Source: Taxillus chinensis
Taxonomy: Eukaryota; Streptophyta; Magnoliopsida; Santalales; Loranthaceae
NCBI GenBank assembly: GCA_023512835.1
Contig: CM042087.1
Span: 21,643,260 to 21,707,259, forward strand
Direction: 5' to 3'
DNA: 64,000 nt
In this document: one piece after another, positions 43,301 through 55,760 of the stretch
Numbering within the stretch: position 1 is the first letter of the stretch
How the letters are laid out: every line of letters begins with the position of its first letter
Program-made: the position numbers and the translations under genes
The notes under the pieces: model-generated
Told to the model about the DNA's origin: nothing
The model's input: only the letters and a program-made list of their open reading frames with translations
Database searches by the model: none

Positions 43301-44617
43301 CTAGCCTCTCCTATTTGTCCTTTGATCCCTGTCTGATGTCCACTTGGACGATTCTCTGAACCGCCTTGTGGTTGCTTCTCTCCCTGTGGCCTTGTATGTG
43401 TGGAACCAGCCTGACTCGCCTCCCATGAACGTGTTGGCCTCGGAGTTGGGGCTCGAAAGTGGGTCTCACTCCTCCCTCCTGATGCAAATCCACCAACTCC
43501 CTGGCTGTTCCCCTTACTGAAACACACCGTACTAAGGTGTCCTGTCTTCCCACAGCTATGGCACTGCAGGTGCTGCTTGGGACACTCATGTTTCATGTGT
43601 CCAGTTTGGCCGCAACAAGTACACTCACGTGGGAAACCTCCAGTTGAGTTCCCCGGTCCTCCAGAGTAACGGGACTTTGGTGGAGCCATAGGTGATTGGC
43701 CCTTGTCCCTGGGAAAACTGCTACCTCCAAGCTCAACTCTCGGTCTCTTTGAGTCTCCCTGCTTATCGCGCGTACTCTGTGCTAACCGCTCTTGATGAGC
43801 CTGTTTACCCTCCTCCAGTCCTCTTTCCACAATCTTAGCTGTCTCCACGACCTCCGCATAGGTCCTCAGCCGCAGCATCTCCACCCTCTGCTTCAGGGCA
43901 GGCCTGAGTCCCATGGTAAACTTATGGGCCTTCATGTCCTCTCTAGAGATTGCCTCAGGGGCAAACCGGCTCAGTCCTCGGAACTCACGCTCATACTCTG
44001 ACACAGTGCGTGATCCTTGTTTCAAACCACTGAACTCTTCCCGTTTCGCCACCGCAAGGACTCCGGGAAGTACTCCTCATGGAACAATTGAAGGAATTCC
44101 TCCCATGACAAGGTCCGCATGTCCCGGCTACCTGAAATGCTGAGCCACCACTCTAAGGCTTCCTCTTCCAACTGCCTGACTGCTAACCTCACTTTATCCT
44201 CCTCCCGGGGTCGGAGAAAGGAGAACACGTGCTCAATCTGTCATAGCCAATGCTCTGCCGCTAGAGGATCAGCTCCTCCCTTGAACCTTGGTGGTTGTTC
44301 CTTCCGGAACCGGGTCACCACATCTTCCTCCTCCTGTCTCATCGGTATCTCTTGTCTACGTGGAGGCTCTGTCTCACGGGGTGAAGAAGGTAAAGACCGT
44401 CCTGCTGTGCCATTATCTCCCGCCTAATCTCATCTCGGATCTCTCCCCTGAGATCCTCTCGCATGCCTTGTACATTTTCACTCAAGGCCCTAACTTGGGC
44501 CATGATCCACTCCATGGGATCATCGCCCTCCGTTTGTTGCCTTCCCTCTTGCCCAGCACGTGCAGAAGACTCATCCTCTACAGCTGGGGTAGCCCGGGTA
44601 ACTCTCCTAGGAGGCAT
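43300..44617 (-). pseudogene. gag: Element B Gag (broken)
   Basis: ATG at 44617 (minus; MPPRRVTRATP). A helical region follows, then the Retrotrans_gag core (EEEALEWWLSISGS, WEEFLQLFHEEYFPESLR, about 44180-44060) and FSGLKQGSRTVSEYEREF...LSRFAPEAI. Two adjacent CCHC knuckles (CTCCGQTGHMKHEC and CHSCGKTGHLSTVC) lie at about 43522-43625. A Gly/Ser-rich linker leads to protease. Frame or stop defects are near 44400, 44240 and 44060. Gag packages element RNA; the double knuckle is usual for this lineage. Confidence 0.85.
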
Positions 44618-45109
44618 TGTCTACACATTTCAAAAACAAGTGGAGCTGGAATCAATCTCTCTCAAGCTCAGTACACCCTCACCTCTAGGACCATGAGGTA
44701 CTCAAATAACATCTCATAAGCATACACATCATGTTCACAGGATCTCAACATACATATTACAATCTCATACTTTAAAATTTTCAACACATCATAGTTTCCC
44801 AAATCAGCATGTCTCAACACATTCCACAGTATTCACATTTCAATTCATTGTAGGCTCATTTCAAATTAATTACTCATTTCAAATCATGACACTCATATTA
44901 TGATTAAGCTAGTGCCCTAATGCCAATGCATGTATGCACCCCCATCCCAAATGCAAATGCCCTACTCCTTGGTCTAACTACCCCTGAGTGCACCCCAAGA
45001 AAACCAGGATAGAACCACGGGGATCGGGCGTGTCCTATACAGACCTCCTAAGGGTCTCGGAAGCGTTATCCCTCCCCATTATCGTAAGTCCACTAGACCA
45101 TGAACTTGG
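44618..45109 (-). other. Element B 5' leader
   Basis: AT-rich, non-coding, between primer site and gag ATG on the minus strand. No clear hairpin or repeat is noticed. Confidence 0.55.
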
Positions 45110-45121
45110 GCTCTGATACCA
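45110..45121 (-). other. Primer binding site of element B, initiator Met tRNA type
   Basis: On the minus strand TGGTATCAGAGC, continuing CCAAG, lies three bases after the LTR end. Confidence 0.93.
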
Positions 45122-45124
45122 TAA

Positions 45125-46964
45125 TGTCACGCCCCAAATTTCCTTCCCCTTTGGAAATGGGTAATGACTGCCCATGCCTGCACCCGAAGGGTCAAGGGTT
45201 CGGTGTAAACACCAAAGTGAGGACACCTACTGCGGGTGCTGTCTTATCCCAATATCACTTGTCAACATGCCAAGGGGCATGTACCTGTTTCCATGCCAAC
45301 CACACCACCACAATATACATACATACGGTATTCACAACCCAAAACATCAATTACATTGCTCAGAGGTTTCAAGCTCTTTTATAACCCACTAGGGAACAAG
45401 CTCCCAATAACAAAACCAGGGTACACAGTTCAAGCAAACAGAATCTCAAATACAACGAAATAACCAAATGTATATATATATAAGGCCATACAGCCTCAGC
45501 GGCCTACCAACTCAGCTCTTCCGCCTATCGCCTACTAGGTCCTGCAAAGAACAGTTCATATGAGGGGTGAGCACACCACAGCCTCGTAGGGATCAAGTCT
45601 CCTTAATCCCGTCCCACTCTAAAACTATGCATGTCAAGTGGATGCATGTGCTCGTGTAGTGACCTAAGCTAAAACAATAATCATCACCCAGTAAACACGC
45701 CTCATACCTCTGCCTGCACAGGAGGGCAGAGGACACCCCGCCACCACGGCGACGTGACATGCCACACCAGGCAAATGTGAATCTCATCTCAAGGGGTGTA
45801 GTATAATGACTGTCCCATACTCACCAATTCCCCGCGTTTCGGGGTTCTTATCTCAACTCCCCGCGTTTCGGGGTGCTCAACATACACATTTCAACATATA
45901 CAACTCAACAATCTCAACTCAATAAACATAACTCAACAAACACAAGACAAACATGCAACTTGTTTAGCATACAAGAACTCAACTCGGAATGTAAAACAAC
46001 GAGATAGTCTCGGAACAATGAAATCATTACATATAACATCACCTAACTCCTCATGATCCCTAAAGTCCACACATTTCTCACTCTCATAGTCCGGATCATC
46101 AACAACCTTTCAAAGGAAGCTTATCCACCTCAAGGGGAGCCCAAAACAAGCCGCACGTGACAACCTATTGTCACGTGCAGGAGGCAAATGAACTCTAAAC
46201 ATCATTCTAACCATCCCAGAAGGTTCAGGGTCGATTTTTAGCCAAAAACAAGGTTGCACGTGAAAAGGTCATTTTCACGTGCAGAGGTATTTCAACTCAT
46301 ATGCCTCTAAGGAAGCTCCACGTAAAATTTGGGGCTATTTGGAGCAAGAATGAATCTGCAAGTGAAAAAGGCTTTCTCACGTGCAGGTTCCAAAACCTCC
46401 CTTTTATCATTCTAATCATTTTTCCCTAAAGAACCAACCTCAAATTCGTCTTAGTTTAGAAGTTATTGAGGTTCTAACCCCATAAACCGGGTCTAAATCT
46501 AACTCTGGCCTCACTCTCATTTGATTTCCCAATACCAGAGGCCTTAGCCAAGCCAAATACAGGGTTTTCCCAAAACTTTTCATCTACATAATCCCAAGAC
46601 AATGGGTATACAAATGACCCCTAACCCAAAAGTATAAATAATCTCACACAGAAATTCAGAAATTTAGAAAAACTCAGACAAAAACCCCAGATCATCCATA
46701 GGCTCAAGGTAGAATTTAGAAATTCAATATATATATATAAAAGGTCCCTTCTCAATATCCCAGATCATCACATAAATTTTATTCTAGAAATCTGTAAGAG
46801 AGAGACGGCAATTAGAGAAAAACTTGAAATCCCTACCTCAAGTGTTGCAGAAAAGAATAGGGGAAAAGAATGGAGCGATCTGTATCCCTGCTGCCTCAAC
46901 GCCTTTGGCTTCCCGTCGTCTGTAGGAGATCCTTGATCGTCAGAAACCGCTCCACTCTGGGTCG

Positions 46965-47007
<43 letters not shown>

Positions 47008-47414
47008 GCGTGTATGTGTGTGACGGCTGCAGGGAAGGTAGGGTTTGGTCCCCTTTTCTTTTCCTATTTTATTTCTTTTTATTTTGTTTTTAATAGAAGC
47101 CCAAGACCAAATGCAGCCCAATGGTTAAGTAAACCCAAGAAGAAAGGCAAAACAGCCCACTCTCTCTCATATTGGGTTTTTCCTTTGAAGGGAGGCCCAA
47201 AGCTCAAAATACAAACCCAGGTAATTTAAAAGGGAATATAAAATTATTTGTGAAATCCCAAAAATACCCCTTAGGGCCTCAAATCCCAAATTTAGTCCAA
47301 GTACAGTCAAAATTCACCATTTGACGAGCACATCATTGTGCTGATATTTATTTGTTAAAATAAGGTCTCTAACTCAATGCTGTCTCTAAGGCCCCTTAAA
47401 CACGGATCCTTACA
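45125..47414 (-). repeat. Element B 5' LTR
   Basis: 2290 bp; minus strand TGTAAGGATCC to GGGGCGTGACA. It is the clean, uninterrupted partner of the split 3' LTR and shows the empty site of element A at 46751. A TC microsatellite is at about 46968-47005. Confidence 0.93.
45471..45485 (-). promoter_or_regulatory. Possible TATA box of element B 5' LTR
   Basis: On the minus strand ccttatatatatata, also present in the sister LTR near 19020. The simple sequence makes this uncertain. Confidence 0.35.
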
Positions 47415-47419
47415 GTAGA
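47415..47419. repeat. Target site duplication of element B, right copy (GTAGA)
   Basis: Identical to 18664-18668. Confidence 0.9.
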
Positions 47420-47654
47420 TGTGGGTTGATGTGCGGTCAACGTGATCGATTTAGGTGCACATCGACCAGGTCTGAAACGATGGTAATCGATGTGAGAGAA
47501 TAGTGGTTGATATGGTCGATCTTGGGTGTTTTCGATCAACGTCGACCCTGAGTCAGTGTATTTTTGATATACATCATATTTGACTACAATTTTAGGGTTT
47601 TCTGGGTTTTTTTGGAGGTCGTCAGAGAGAGATCATCGTTGGTTCGATTGTTGC
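47420..47654. repeat. Degenerate GTCGA repeat, right half, and flank of element C
   Basis: Words such as ggtcaacgtgatcga, atcgatgtgag and caacgtcgacc continue the repeat from 18668. The last 100 bp before element C have no visible structure. Confidence 0.5.
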
Positions 47655-49544
47655 TGTTGGACCCCATTCTCATCATTCTAAAAATTTTGACATATATATT
47701 GCATATATTCGCCCACAAAGCTTATTTTTGAAAAAAAAAATTTAGTAATAAAGCAGTTTTGGGACACGCAGTACATGCTTAGCACAAAAATGAAATCATT
47801 TTAAAATAAAAAAGACATGGGATCGCTCGTCACGACGCCCTAAGTTCAAAAATATTTTTCTTGATTTGTTTTTGAAACCCGAGTTACCTTCCTGATCCCA
47901 TAAACCTAAAAACGCAGTTAATGGCTACTCAGTTGAAAAAGTCAAAAACCCTAGCCGTCACCCTCTCTTTTCCAGCCTATGCCTTGTCCACGTGTCATCT
48001 ACTCATTAGCTTAACAACAAAAACAAAATAAAAAGTAAAACAAAAGTAAAAAAATAAAAACAAAACAAAAAAAACTCATCCACTACTGCACGCCTTATCT
48101 CTTCGGTGCATCCTTTCTCTCTCTCTCCCACGCTGCATTGTCTTCCTCATCCACGCCGAACAGCCATCATGCCTACCGCCATGCCGCTACCTCCTTTTCT
48201 CTCTCCCTCAATCAAACCCAAAACCCTAACCTTCCTTCCCCTCTATTAAACTCATCTTCTCCATCAAGCAAAGGGGGCTCTCTCGCTCTTTACAACAAAT
48301 TCGAAAAAAAATCACCTAATCTTCCTCCTTCCACCTCCACATCCACAGAGAGTCCCCCGGCCGAAAAACGCACCTCTGGCTGCCGTCCTTGCTTCCCCTG
48401 TCCAAGCACGTCCTGAGCCGCCGCCGCTTGCTAGCGCCGCCACTGCACCAACCACCACCCAATGCCGGCCGTTCCAGTTCAGCCACGACACGCACAGGCA
48501 TCCCGCTAATGTCGACAGAGAAGCCTCCCTCGCCACCACCTCTTCTCCTCCACGAAGCCATCGCTCCAAGCCCACACTGTTGCACCTTCATCCCCCCGCA
48601 TCTCTCATCTCTGTCGCCTGCTAACTGCTCTTGGTAGCTATGAGAAAGTATTTGGTTCACAGATTTAAAGAAAAGAATCGCCTTTTCATCATTTAGGTCT
48701 ATGCGTGATTGGTTTCCCCCCCCCCCCCCCTTTTTCTTGATTCGTTTGTTGATTTTCATTTGATGCTATTGCCGGTCTTTGATGTGTTTATCATCTATCT
48801 TTGTCTCTAAGTGAATGGTTTGTGCGGCTGTTTTTAACATGTTATTAATCGAGTTTTTTTACTATTTTTTTAATTTTCTTGGGTTACTGCATATGGCATA
48901 GCCACAGTTCTGTTCTTAGCCTTTTGGTGACTGTTATAGTCTGTTTTGGGTTTGTACTTTCGGTTCATTTTTATTGCTGCTTATGTTTGTTTTTTTCCCC
49001 TGCTATTGGCTCATCTATTCCCTTCCTAAGTTCTGCCCAGGGGCTCATCTGTATGTATTTTTTTTCTGCTGTTGGTTCTGAAATTATTTTGTTCATACCT
49101 GCTCCAACCGGGTTTGAAATTCTGGTAAGGGGATCTTTGGAGTGGATTTTAAATTTATTTTAACCACTTCTACTGTAGGTGCGTCAGTATAGCTCTGGTT
49201 CTGCTCATTTCAGTCCTGACTTTCATCCCCCTGCCAATGCCATTTGTGTTTGTTTCCGTGTGTGATTGCCTCTATTGCCTTGGACTTGTTTTTCTATTGT
49301 TTTTTTATAAACTGAATAATTTTGCAAACCTACATCCTTAATTATTTAAGGAGTCTCAATCTTATTAAAAAGAAAAAGAGAAAAAAGTGGTGCATTATTC
49401 TACTTGGTTGCTTTGTTTAATTTTTTACCGTAGTGTTTGTTTTTGTTTGGTTTCAGGAAGAACATTAACTCATGTATTTTTATTTATATTTTATTTTTAT
49501 TCCTCTCTTCTTTTTTTTTTGTTGATTTCCTTTTATTTTTATTC

Positions 49545-49549
49545 GTTCC
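49545..49549. repeat. Target site duplication of the solo LTR, left copy (GTTCC)
   Basis: Identical to 50982-50986. Confidence 0.9.
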
Positions 49550-50981
49550 TGTTGGTCCCTTGGAGCTTGAGGGGGGGGGGGGGTGTGAATAGGCTCTTAT
49601 CAAAACTCTTTTCAAACTCTTTGGCATAACACTTATCTAGTTAAGAGATAGAATCAATGCGGAAGATAACCAGATAATGGAGGTATTTTGTTTTATTATC
49701 AGTATGATAAGTATAACAAAATGAAAGCAGACTAAAGCTTGAAAGCTTTTAGACCTACTTAACAACTCTTTAATCACTCTGTTTACAATGTACTCACACA
49801 CTAGCCTCTATGATCTCAATGCGCTTTGGTACATACACAAAATTATTGCTTGCTCACGAACTCCCTTATAAAATCCACAAATGCTGCTATTTATAGAGAA
49901 TCCACAAGAGACAACCTTGGAACTTGTTGTTCCGAACATTGTGCTCATTTACTGTTTCTCGGAAATCTCTCTGCCTGAATTACTACGGATGTGGTCTTCA
50001 AGATCTTGGGTTTTCAATACATAAGACTCTTTGTAAGTTCCCAAGTGTAGTTAAAGTTGTGTCCACATATCCGGATGATCCACGTGTAAGATGCTTTAGG
50101 TTCTCAACAAGTTTGTCTTACATCAGGAAGCAGCGAGCTGGTGACTTTGAATACGAAGAGATAAGTTGAAGTAGCGTATTCTTGAATCCGGTGTAAGGTT
50201 CCTTACTCCATGTTAAAACTAAGCTCGGATCCTTACTCCGTAATACTGATTGCTTACTCCGTATCAATTTGGTACTGGAATCCTTATTCTGTGTAAGCGC
50301 TTCCTTACTCCGTATGAAAGAGAAGGTCGGAGTGCTTACTCCGCATCAGCGCTTCCTTATTCCGCATCTAGTTTCCTTACTCTACATGAGTTAAAGGAAC
50401 GGATGGCTTACTCCATATCAGCACATCCTTACTCCGCATGAGTGAGTGGTTCGAATTCCTTACTCCGCATCTAGTTTTCTTATTTCGTGTGAATAAAGAC
50501 TCAAGTCCTTATACCGTAGAAGTACTTCTTTACTCCACATGTATGAAAGACTCAGATTTCCTTACCCCGGGTCTTTTTTACTTTAGTCCGGTTGAGTGGA
50601 AGACTTAACTTTTTAACTCTGTGACGACTCTCTTACTCCATGCGACTTTGTAGACTAAGATTCTAACTCCGCATCTATTTGACTTAGTCCGTTTGAAGTA
50701 TTAGGTGTGGATTCCTTAGTCAGTAGCTTTTAAGTTCTTAGTCCACACAAATGATCCTTATTCCGTCTGAAGTAAGGACTTGGTTATTTACCAAATGTTT
50801 GACGACACTCATTCTTACCCAGATCAGGATTATGTATCTTGTCCTTAGCTTTGCTCTCACGAGTGTAGATCCGGATGAAGATCATATCTTCTGCAATGAC
50901 TTAACACAAAACAACAAAGGTCTCAAATAAAATTACAAAGGGCTTTATCAGCATTATCCAAATTCTGGGCTTGATCCAACA
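49550..50981 (-). repeat. Solo LTR of the Copia-1/Copia-D family
   Basis: 1432 bp, reverse complement of the Copia LTR: tgttggtccc to gatccaaca, with a perfect 5-bp duplication on both sides. It has no internal region, so it arose by LTR-LTR recombination. The motif array is at 50205-50770, a G-box near 50071 and TATA (minus) at 49888-49897. A G run at 49572-49583 is local. Confidence 0.92.
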
Positions 50982-50986
50982 GTTCC
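50982..50986. repeat. Target site duplication of the solo LTR, right copy (GTTCC)
   Basis: Identical to 49545-49549. Confidence 0.9.
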
Positions 50987-51960
50987 ATTTGTAATAAGGT
51001 CTTAAGACCTCCTCTTGTAATCTGTAAAGGACCAAAAATAGAGAAAAAGCACAAAAAAAAAAGAGAGAGAAAAAGTGAGGAAAAAAAAAGAAAGTCTTAT
51101 TATTATTATTATTTTAATGCCACTTTCACACACAAATAATTTCTTTATGTTTTATTTAGATTTGCTTTAAAATATTTTTTTAATATATGTACATTTTTAA
51201 AGGTAAAAAAACTTTAAAATGTCTTTAAACACACAAAAAAATTGTTTTCCTTTTTTTAAAAAAAGTCAAGTTTTTCCCAAACCAAAAAGGTTTTTTTTTT
51301 GAAAACTGAAAATATGTTATTTATTTACAAAAACCCAAACAAAAAAAATAGTTTTTTTAAATACAAATTAATTTTTCCATCACTTTGATTTATTCCTTAG
51401 AATTTCTTTTGACATAATCCTCTTTAAGTTTACTTTAGAACTCTTAGGAAAATTCGATTTAATTTTAATCTTAACAAATTACTTAGAATAATAAAATGAA
51501 GAAACCGTAGATCTTTAGGACAATCAATTTAGGACTAAATTATTTTACAATTGTACTTTAGTTCTTTTTTCTAATGCTTCATATTTTTCTTAGTTTAAGA
51601 ATAATTATTAAACTAATATTAAGAATAACTTTGACAAACAAAAGAAACTCTAAGTCCTTAGGAAAACAAAATCAATTGTAGATAACTGAAATTAAGGCAA
51701 AATTGAAAACAAATTAGAAACCTCTCAACTTCTAAGATAGGTACTGAAAGGGCGTTGCGGGGGTGTTAATCCTTCCCCGCGCGTAACAAACTCCCGAACC
51801 TAGCTTTAGCGATGTAGACCATTTTTTTAGGTGACCAACTGCACCCCAAAAACAGTTGGTGGTGACTCTATATTCTTTTTCATCACCATTCGAGTGAAGG
51901 GTGGAGAACCGCATCCCCAAAAGCGGGTCCCCCCCCCGGACGAAATCTGGTGATGACAGC

Positions 51961-51978
51961 TGGTGACTCTACTGGGGA
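51961..51978 (+). other. Primer binding site of element C
   Basis: TGGTGACTCTACTGGGGA begins two bases after the LTR end and is related to the site of element A. Confidence 0.72.
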
Positions 51979-52704
51979 TAGTTAGAGAGTTAGGCCTAGG
52001 ATTAGGATTAGGAGGTTCATTCTTTGTTTTAAATTATTTTTATTCTTTCATTCTTTATTTATTTTTTATTTAATCCATTTATTTAGTACGCTTAATCTTG
52101 TTGCATGATAGTTTTGATTTACGTGCTTTAACGCCATGATAGTTGTCTTTTACCGCTTTCTATAATTGTTGGATTCATGCATAAACCCTATACCCGGCTT
52201 TTTATCACAATTTAGGTTAGCGAGGTTTATTAGGGTGCCTTGCGCGTTGATCATTATCCGCAAAGGGACCCCGGACTCCTCACTCAAGCTAGAGGTCCTT
52301 TTAAGGCTCGTCCTTCTAAGGCCCTCCTCCGGTAAATCCCAGGGTGTACGGAGCCCTCTATTGAGGTAGCTTGGGAACCAACGAATAGAATAGGTTTAAC
52401 AGTAAAAGTCCATTTAGGACATTGACTCACATATTGTTTGCTCATTTTAACCTTCCTTTTGAAGGATAAGTGCATTTATATTAGACCATATTATTTTATT
52501 ATTGCTATCTTGCTATATACTGTTGTATAAGTATTCTTATTGTTATTGTTCATATATTGTTTTTTTATATTATTATTCTTCTTACTAATCTTATTTCGAT
52601 TTATGTAAATGTTCATATTGAATATTATTGTATTTTTTTTACTAACCTTGTCTTCATTGTATAAATATTAATATTGTTTTTTTAACCTTATCTTGTATGT
52701 GATG
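51979..52704 (+). other. Element C 5' leader
   Basis: Non-coding and AT-rich, with conserved blocks shared with element A near 52184 and 52370. The three hairpins of element A are not evident here. It ends abruptly at the Copia-D deletion junction. Confidence 0.6.
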
Positions 52705-54502
52705 CAGGAGGAGCAGAAGGATCAGATGACACTCTCTCCCCCGGTTTGGCAGATCGCCGGGGAGCAACGGGAGGACGAGCCATCGTGTGCGCCAGGTCCG
52801 CGAAGGAGGTAGACAAGGAGTGGACGGACGAGGCAACTAGGTCTATCTTCTGTTCCATGGAAGTGGAGGAGTCGGTGAGGGCAGAGAGGAGTTGGGCACC
52901 AAGAGCATCAACCTTGGTGGCGATGGCGGATATTTGGGTGCTATGAGCTTGGGCGTGGCGGTCCAGCTGGGCGGAGAGCACAACATCGGAGTGGATCGTG
53001 CCAAAAGAAGCACGCCCAAGGGCCAACTCTGGAGCTTTGGAGGACTCTCCCGCATGAATAGGAGCAGGAGTGCACTGGGCAGAGGAGTCCACAGGAGTAT
53101 CAGCAGCAGCAGCAGAAGGGGCATCCGGAGCAGCAGAGGCATCCGGAGCAGCTAACCCGCTTTGACCAGATAGGTCAATAACGGGAATGACATCAGTAGG
53201 AGAAGAAGGTCTAGCCTTAGCAGGGGAAGGACTCCGTGCGGCATGGACCGGGCTGGAGGGGTTAGGGAACGGCACATCTGGAATGAAGGCCGGCGTAAGA
53301 AAGCCTTGGTCCAAATTCCAGATGATCATGGTCTCTGGGGATTGGGTATGGTGAGTGTAAAACACCCGGAGATCGGTGTCAAGAATGGAGGCGGTGTGGG
53401 CAAGGCTGAAACGGAGCCAAAGGTCCGTTAAGGTGTCGGCGGTGAGATGGTCAAGGTAATCTCGGGGTTGAGGTGGGGGAGGCGAAGGAGCTTTTGGGAT
53501 AGATTTCGGGACATCAACAATGGCAGTAGCAACGGCGGTATCAACCACGGCAGCAACAGCAGAAGTGGAGGGAGTGGGGACATCCACAGCAGAAGGGGTT
53601 GAGGAAACAGCTTTAGAGACACTGCGCTGAGATGGCCCCGCAACCTCGGATGGTTCGGCACGGACGCTGTGCTGGGAGGCCCGAGAAATGGAGGGTGCAG
53701 CAATGGACCGAATCCGGGAGGATCGGTGAGCAGAGCTGACGTCAGGGGCATGGCTGTCGGCGGGGTCACCAACAGAACTGCCTTGTTGTTCCGTGGCAGG
53801 GAGAAGGGGGAGAGCTGCAGAGGGACGGCGGGCTGTCATGTTCCCATCAGGCGTAAGATAGCGAAGGTAATAAGCCGAAGGAAATGGAACAGCATCAGAG
53901 AGGGCAAAATGGTTCGGATGAAGATGCCGGAAGACAATGTTTAGTATGCGCCGGAAGGAATGGTTCTTGGGTCCATTCTGCAGCAGTTGGAACAAAAACG
54001 TCCCCCAGTCCATCGGAAGACCTTCAAAAATGCCGTACATGGCCAGAAGAAGATCATACGGAACAGAGTCCAGAGCGGAAGTACGAGCCAGTAAACATCG
54101 ACTCAGTATGGCCGCCATACAGCGATAGCGACCTTGGAAGGACTTCACCTTGTATTCCTTGCCTTTATAGGTGCAACCCATAGAAGCTGCCATGGGATCG
54201 GCATCGGGGCGCTGTGGTTCACTGGGGGGTAGATTGAGAGCATCGCGGAGAACGGCGGGGTTGATTAGGATGGATTCACCGCGAACAGAGGAGATGATGG
54301 AGTCGGTGGTACAGCGGATCCGTTGGTAGAACTCGAGAATGTCGTCTATAAGAAGATCGACAGGATTGGAGATCAAGTTGAGTATGTGAGAGGCTTCTAG
54401 AAGAGGGCGAAGACGGAAAAACCAGTTCGGAGGGTTGGAGACAGTGCTCCAATCGACCAGATGGCCAGGATTGACGCCGGAAAGAGAGGTTTTGGGTGCC
54501 AT
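52705..54502 (-). pseudogene. Extra 3' gene of Copia-D (N-terminal 600 codons, 3' truncated)
   Basis: One open frame from ATG 54502 (MAPKTSLSGVN) to the deletion junction, giving the best view of the N-terminal part of this gene. Order: N-terminal domain of the putative plant transposon protein style (to about residue 230; SVPYDLLLAMYGIFEGLPMD), a Pro/Ser/Ala-rich segment, and a helix of heptad type near the end (TQISAIATKVDALGAQLL). The last codons before TGA come from flanking DNA. The C48-like region of Copia-1 is absent by deletion. About 13 codons near residue 115-127 are missing from Copia-1. No signal peptide or membrane helix is evident. Confidence 0.78.
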
Positions 54503-54630
54503 TGTAGATGAAAGTTGAAGGGCGAGAGGGAAGGCGAGGTCTTGGGGATTGAAGGAGCAACGAGAGTTTTAGGGATTTGAAAAGGGTAACACTCGTGCTT
54601 TGCAGGAATGACCAGAATATATAAGACTGA
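54503..54630 (-). promoter_or_regulatory. Putative internal promoter of the Copia-D extra gene
   Basis: On the minus strand a TATA-like cttatatatt (54616-54625) and a CT-rich leader precede the ATG, as at 8781-8899 in Copia-1. Confidence 0.48.
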
Positions 54631-55611
54631 GTTCGTGAATGTCAGCGGGTCTAGGAATTTGGCGAGTGAAACAGTAAACTGCTTGACAGGCTGATGTCAT
54701 TAGTCTTTATATCAATGCGCCTCCGAATTAAAAGATGACGTGGAGACGGCATGACCAAGTAAGAGTAACAGCTGTTTGCCTTCCTGGGGAAGTGTGTGCA
54801 TCACGAGACATGTATTCAATGAATCATCATGATTCCTCCTCAAAAGCACACGATATATAATAAGACATGGATTATCGCAATTTGACAGTGTCAGGAGTCC
54901 AGAGGAATGAACCGACAATCATCCGAAATCAACGATAGTCGAGTGACGAGTATTCGGATGAAAAGTATACCGTGTCCGTAGGAACAGAGTGCGGTGAAAG
55001 AGAAGTAGATTCCTTTGCTGTCAATAAGTCGAAGAGAAGAGACGTACCACAACACTTCAAATCCAAGACTATGGACTAGATTTATCGATAAGGTTGCAAA
55101 GAAAATCTGAACCTGTAGCTTCAAAAAAAAATAAACTAAAAGTACAAAAGCTTAACAGGCAAGGATTAGTACGAATAGGAGAAAATAGTCAGTGAAGAGC
55201 TATATAATCCGAACTAATGAGAAGCAGAACTTATGCATTACAACGAATGAAATAGATATATACATACTAGAGAATGATCAATGTCACTGAATCAAGGCCT
55301 ATGTCAGATAATAAATACACAAGTTCATATAGGTCAACATAGCGAAACCGTCCTGCTAAACGACGTAGCTAAGATTAATTAAAAATCATATGATTTGACC
55401 AAACTAGGATTCATGAGTGAAAAATGAGGAAACACATGTCAAAAGCAAGCAGTTGATTATCCGATTAAAATGCATGGTTGAAGAAAGAAAAAAAAACATC
55501 CAAGCATGCCTCAATTCTGTTTCATCAACGCATGTCCAGTCAGATCCGGAAGTAAAGGTGCAGAGGAGGGAGTATCTGAGACATATTAGGGGGTTATTAC
55601 TGAGGTAATAG
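54631..55611 (-). other. Non-coding spacer of Copia-D between pol region and extra gene
   Basis: Reverse-complement counterpart of 7811-8780. No gene seen. Confidence 0.5.
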
Positions 55612-55760
55612 ATGAAGCTTAGGCTCCCCCGTAGATCATTCGATCCTCTCAATGAAAGGCTCCCCCTCGAATAGACAGCCAGGAAAGAGGTCATGAGACA
55701 TATACGTGGGGTATTACTCGAATAATTTATAAAGCATTTTCTCCCCCGTAGATTGTGCAA
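55612..55760 (-). promoter_or_regulatory. Polypurine-like cluster of Copia-D
   Basis: On the minus strand, tracts ctacgggggag, gagggggagcc and similar lie near 55625, 55665 and 55740, with gaggat-type blocks, matching 7664-7810. Confidence 0.6.

Larger units (their letters stand above)
18669..47414 (-). mobile_element. Element B, Tekay/Del-like Ty3/Gypsy chromovirus (minus), interrupted by element A
   Basis: On the minus strand: 5' LTR 47414-45125, Met-tRNA-type primer site, gag, protease, RT, RNase H, integrase with chromodomain-like tail, polypurine tract, and a 3' LTR (39663-18669) that holds element A. Termini are TGTAAGGA...GTGACA and the 5-bp duplication GTAGA is perfect. All genes are disrupted. 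Confidence 0.92.
47655..51958 (+). repeat. Element C 5' LTR (contains a solo Copia LTR)
   Basis: Starts TGTTGGACCCC and ends CTGGTGATGACA. Without the 1432-bp solo LTR and its extra duplication it is about 2.87 kb. It lacks about 300 bp near its start that the minus copy at 17400-17815 has. A CT-rich segment at 48100-48640 and AT-rich runs elsewhere give chance frames only. Confidence 0.82.

Noticed and set aside
43311..44719. Plus-strand frames across element B gag
   Set aside because: They are antisense shadows of gag with its double CCHC knuckle on the minus strand.
48138..48759. Pro/Ser-rich frames in a CT-rich segment
   Set aside because: The segment is part of the family-C LTR, and the counterpart in the minus copy (about 16440-17090) does not keep the frames.
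49550..50981. Candidate 3' LTR of Copia-D
   Set aside because: Its own perfect GTTCC duplication closes it as a solo LTR, and the sequence between it and 52705 is element C, not Copia.
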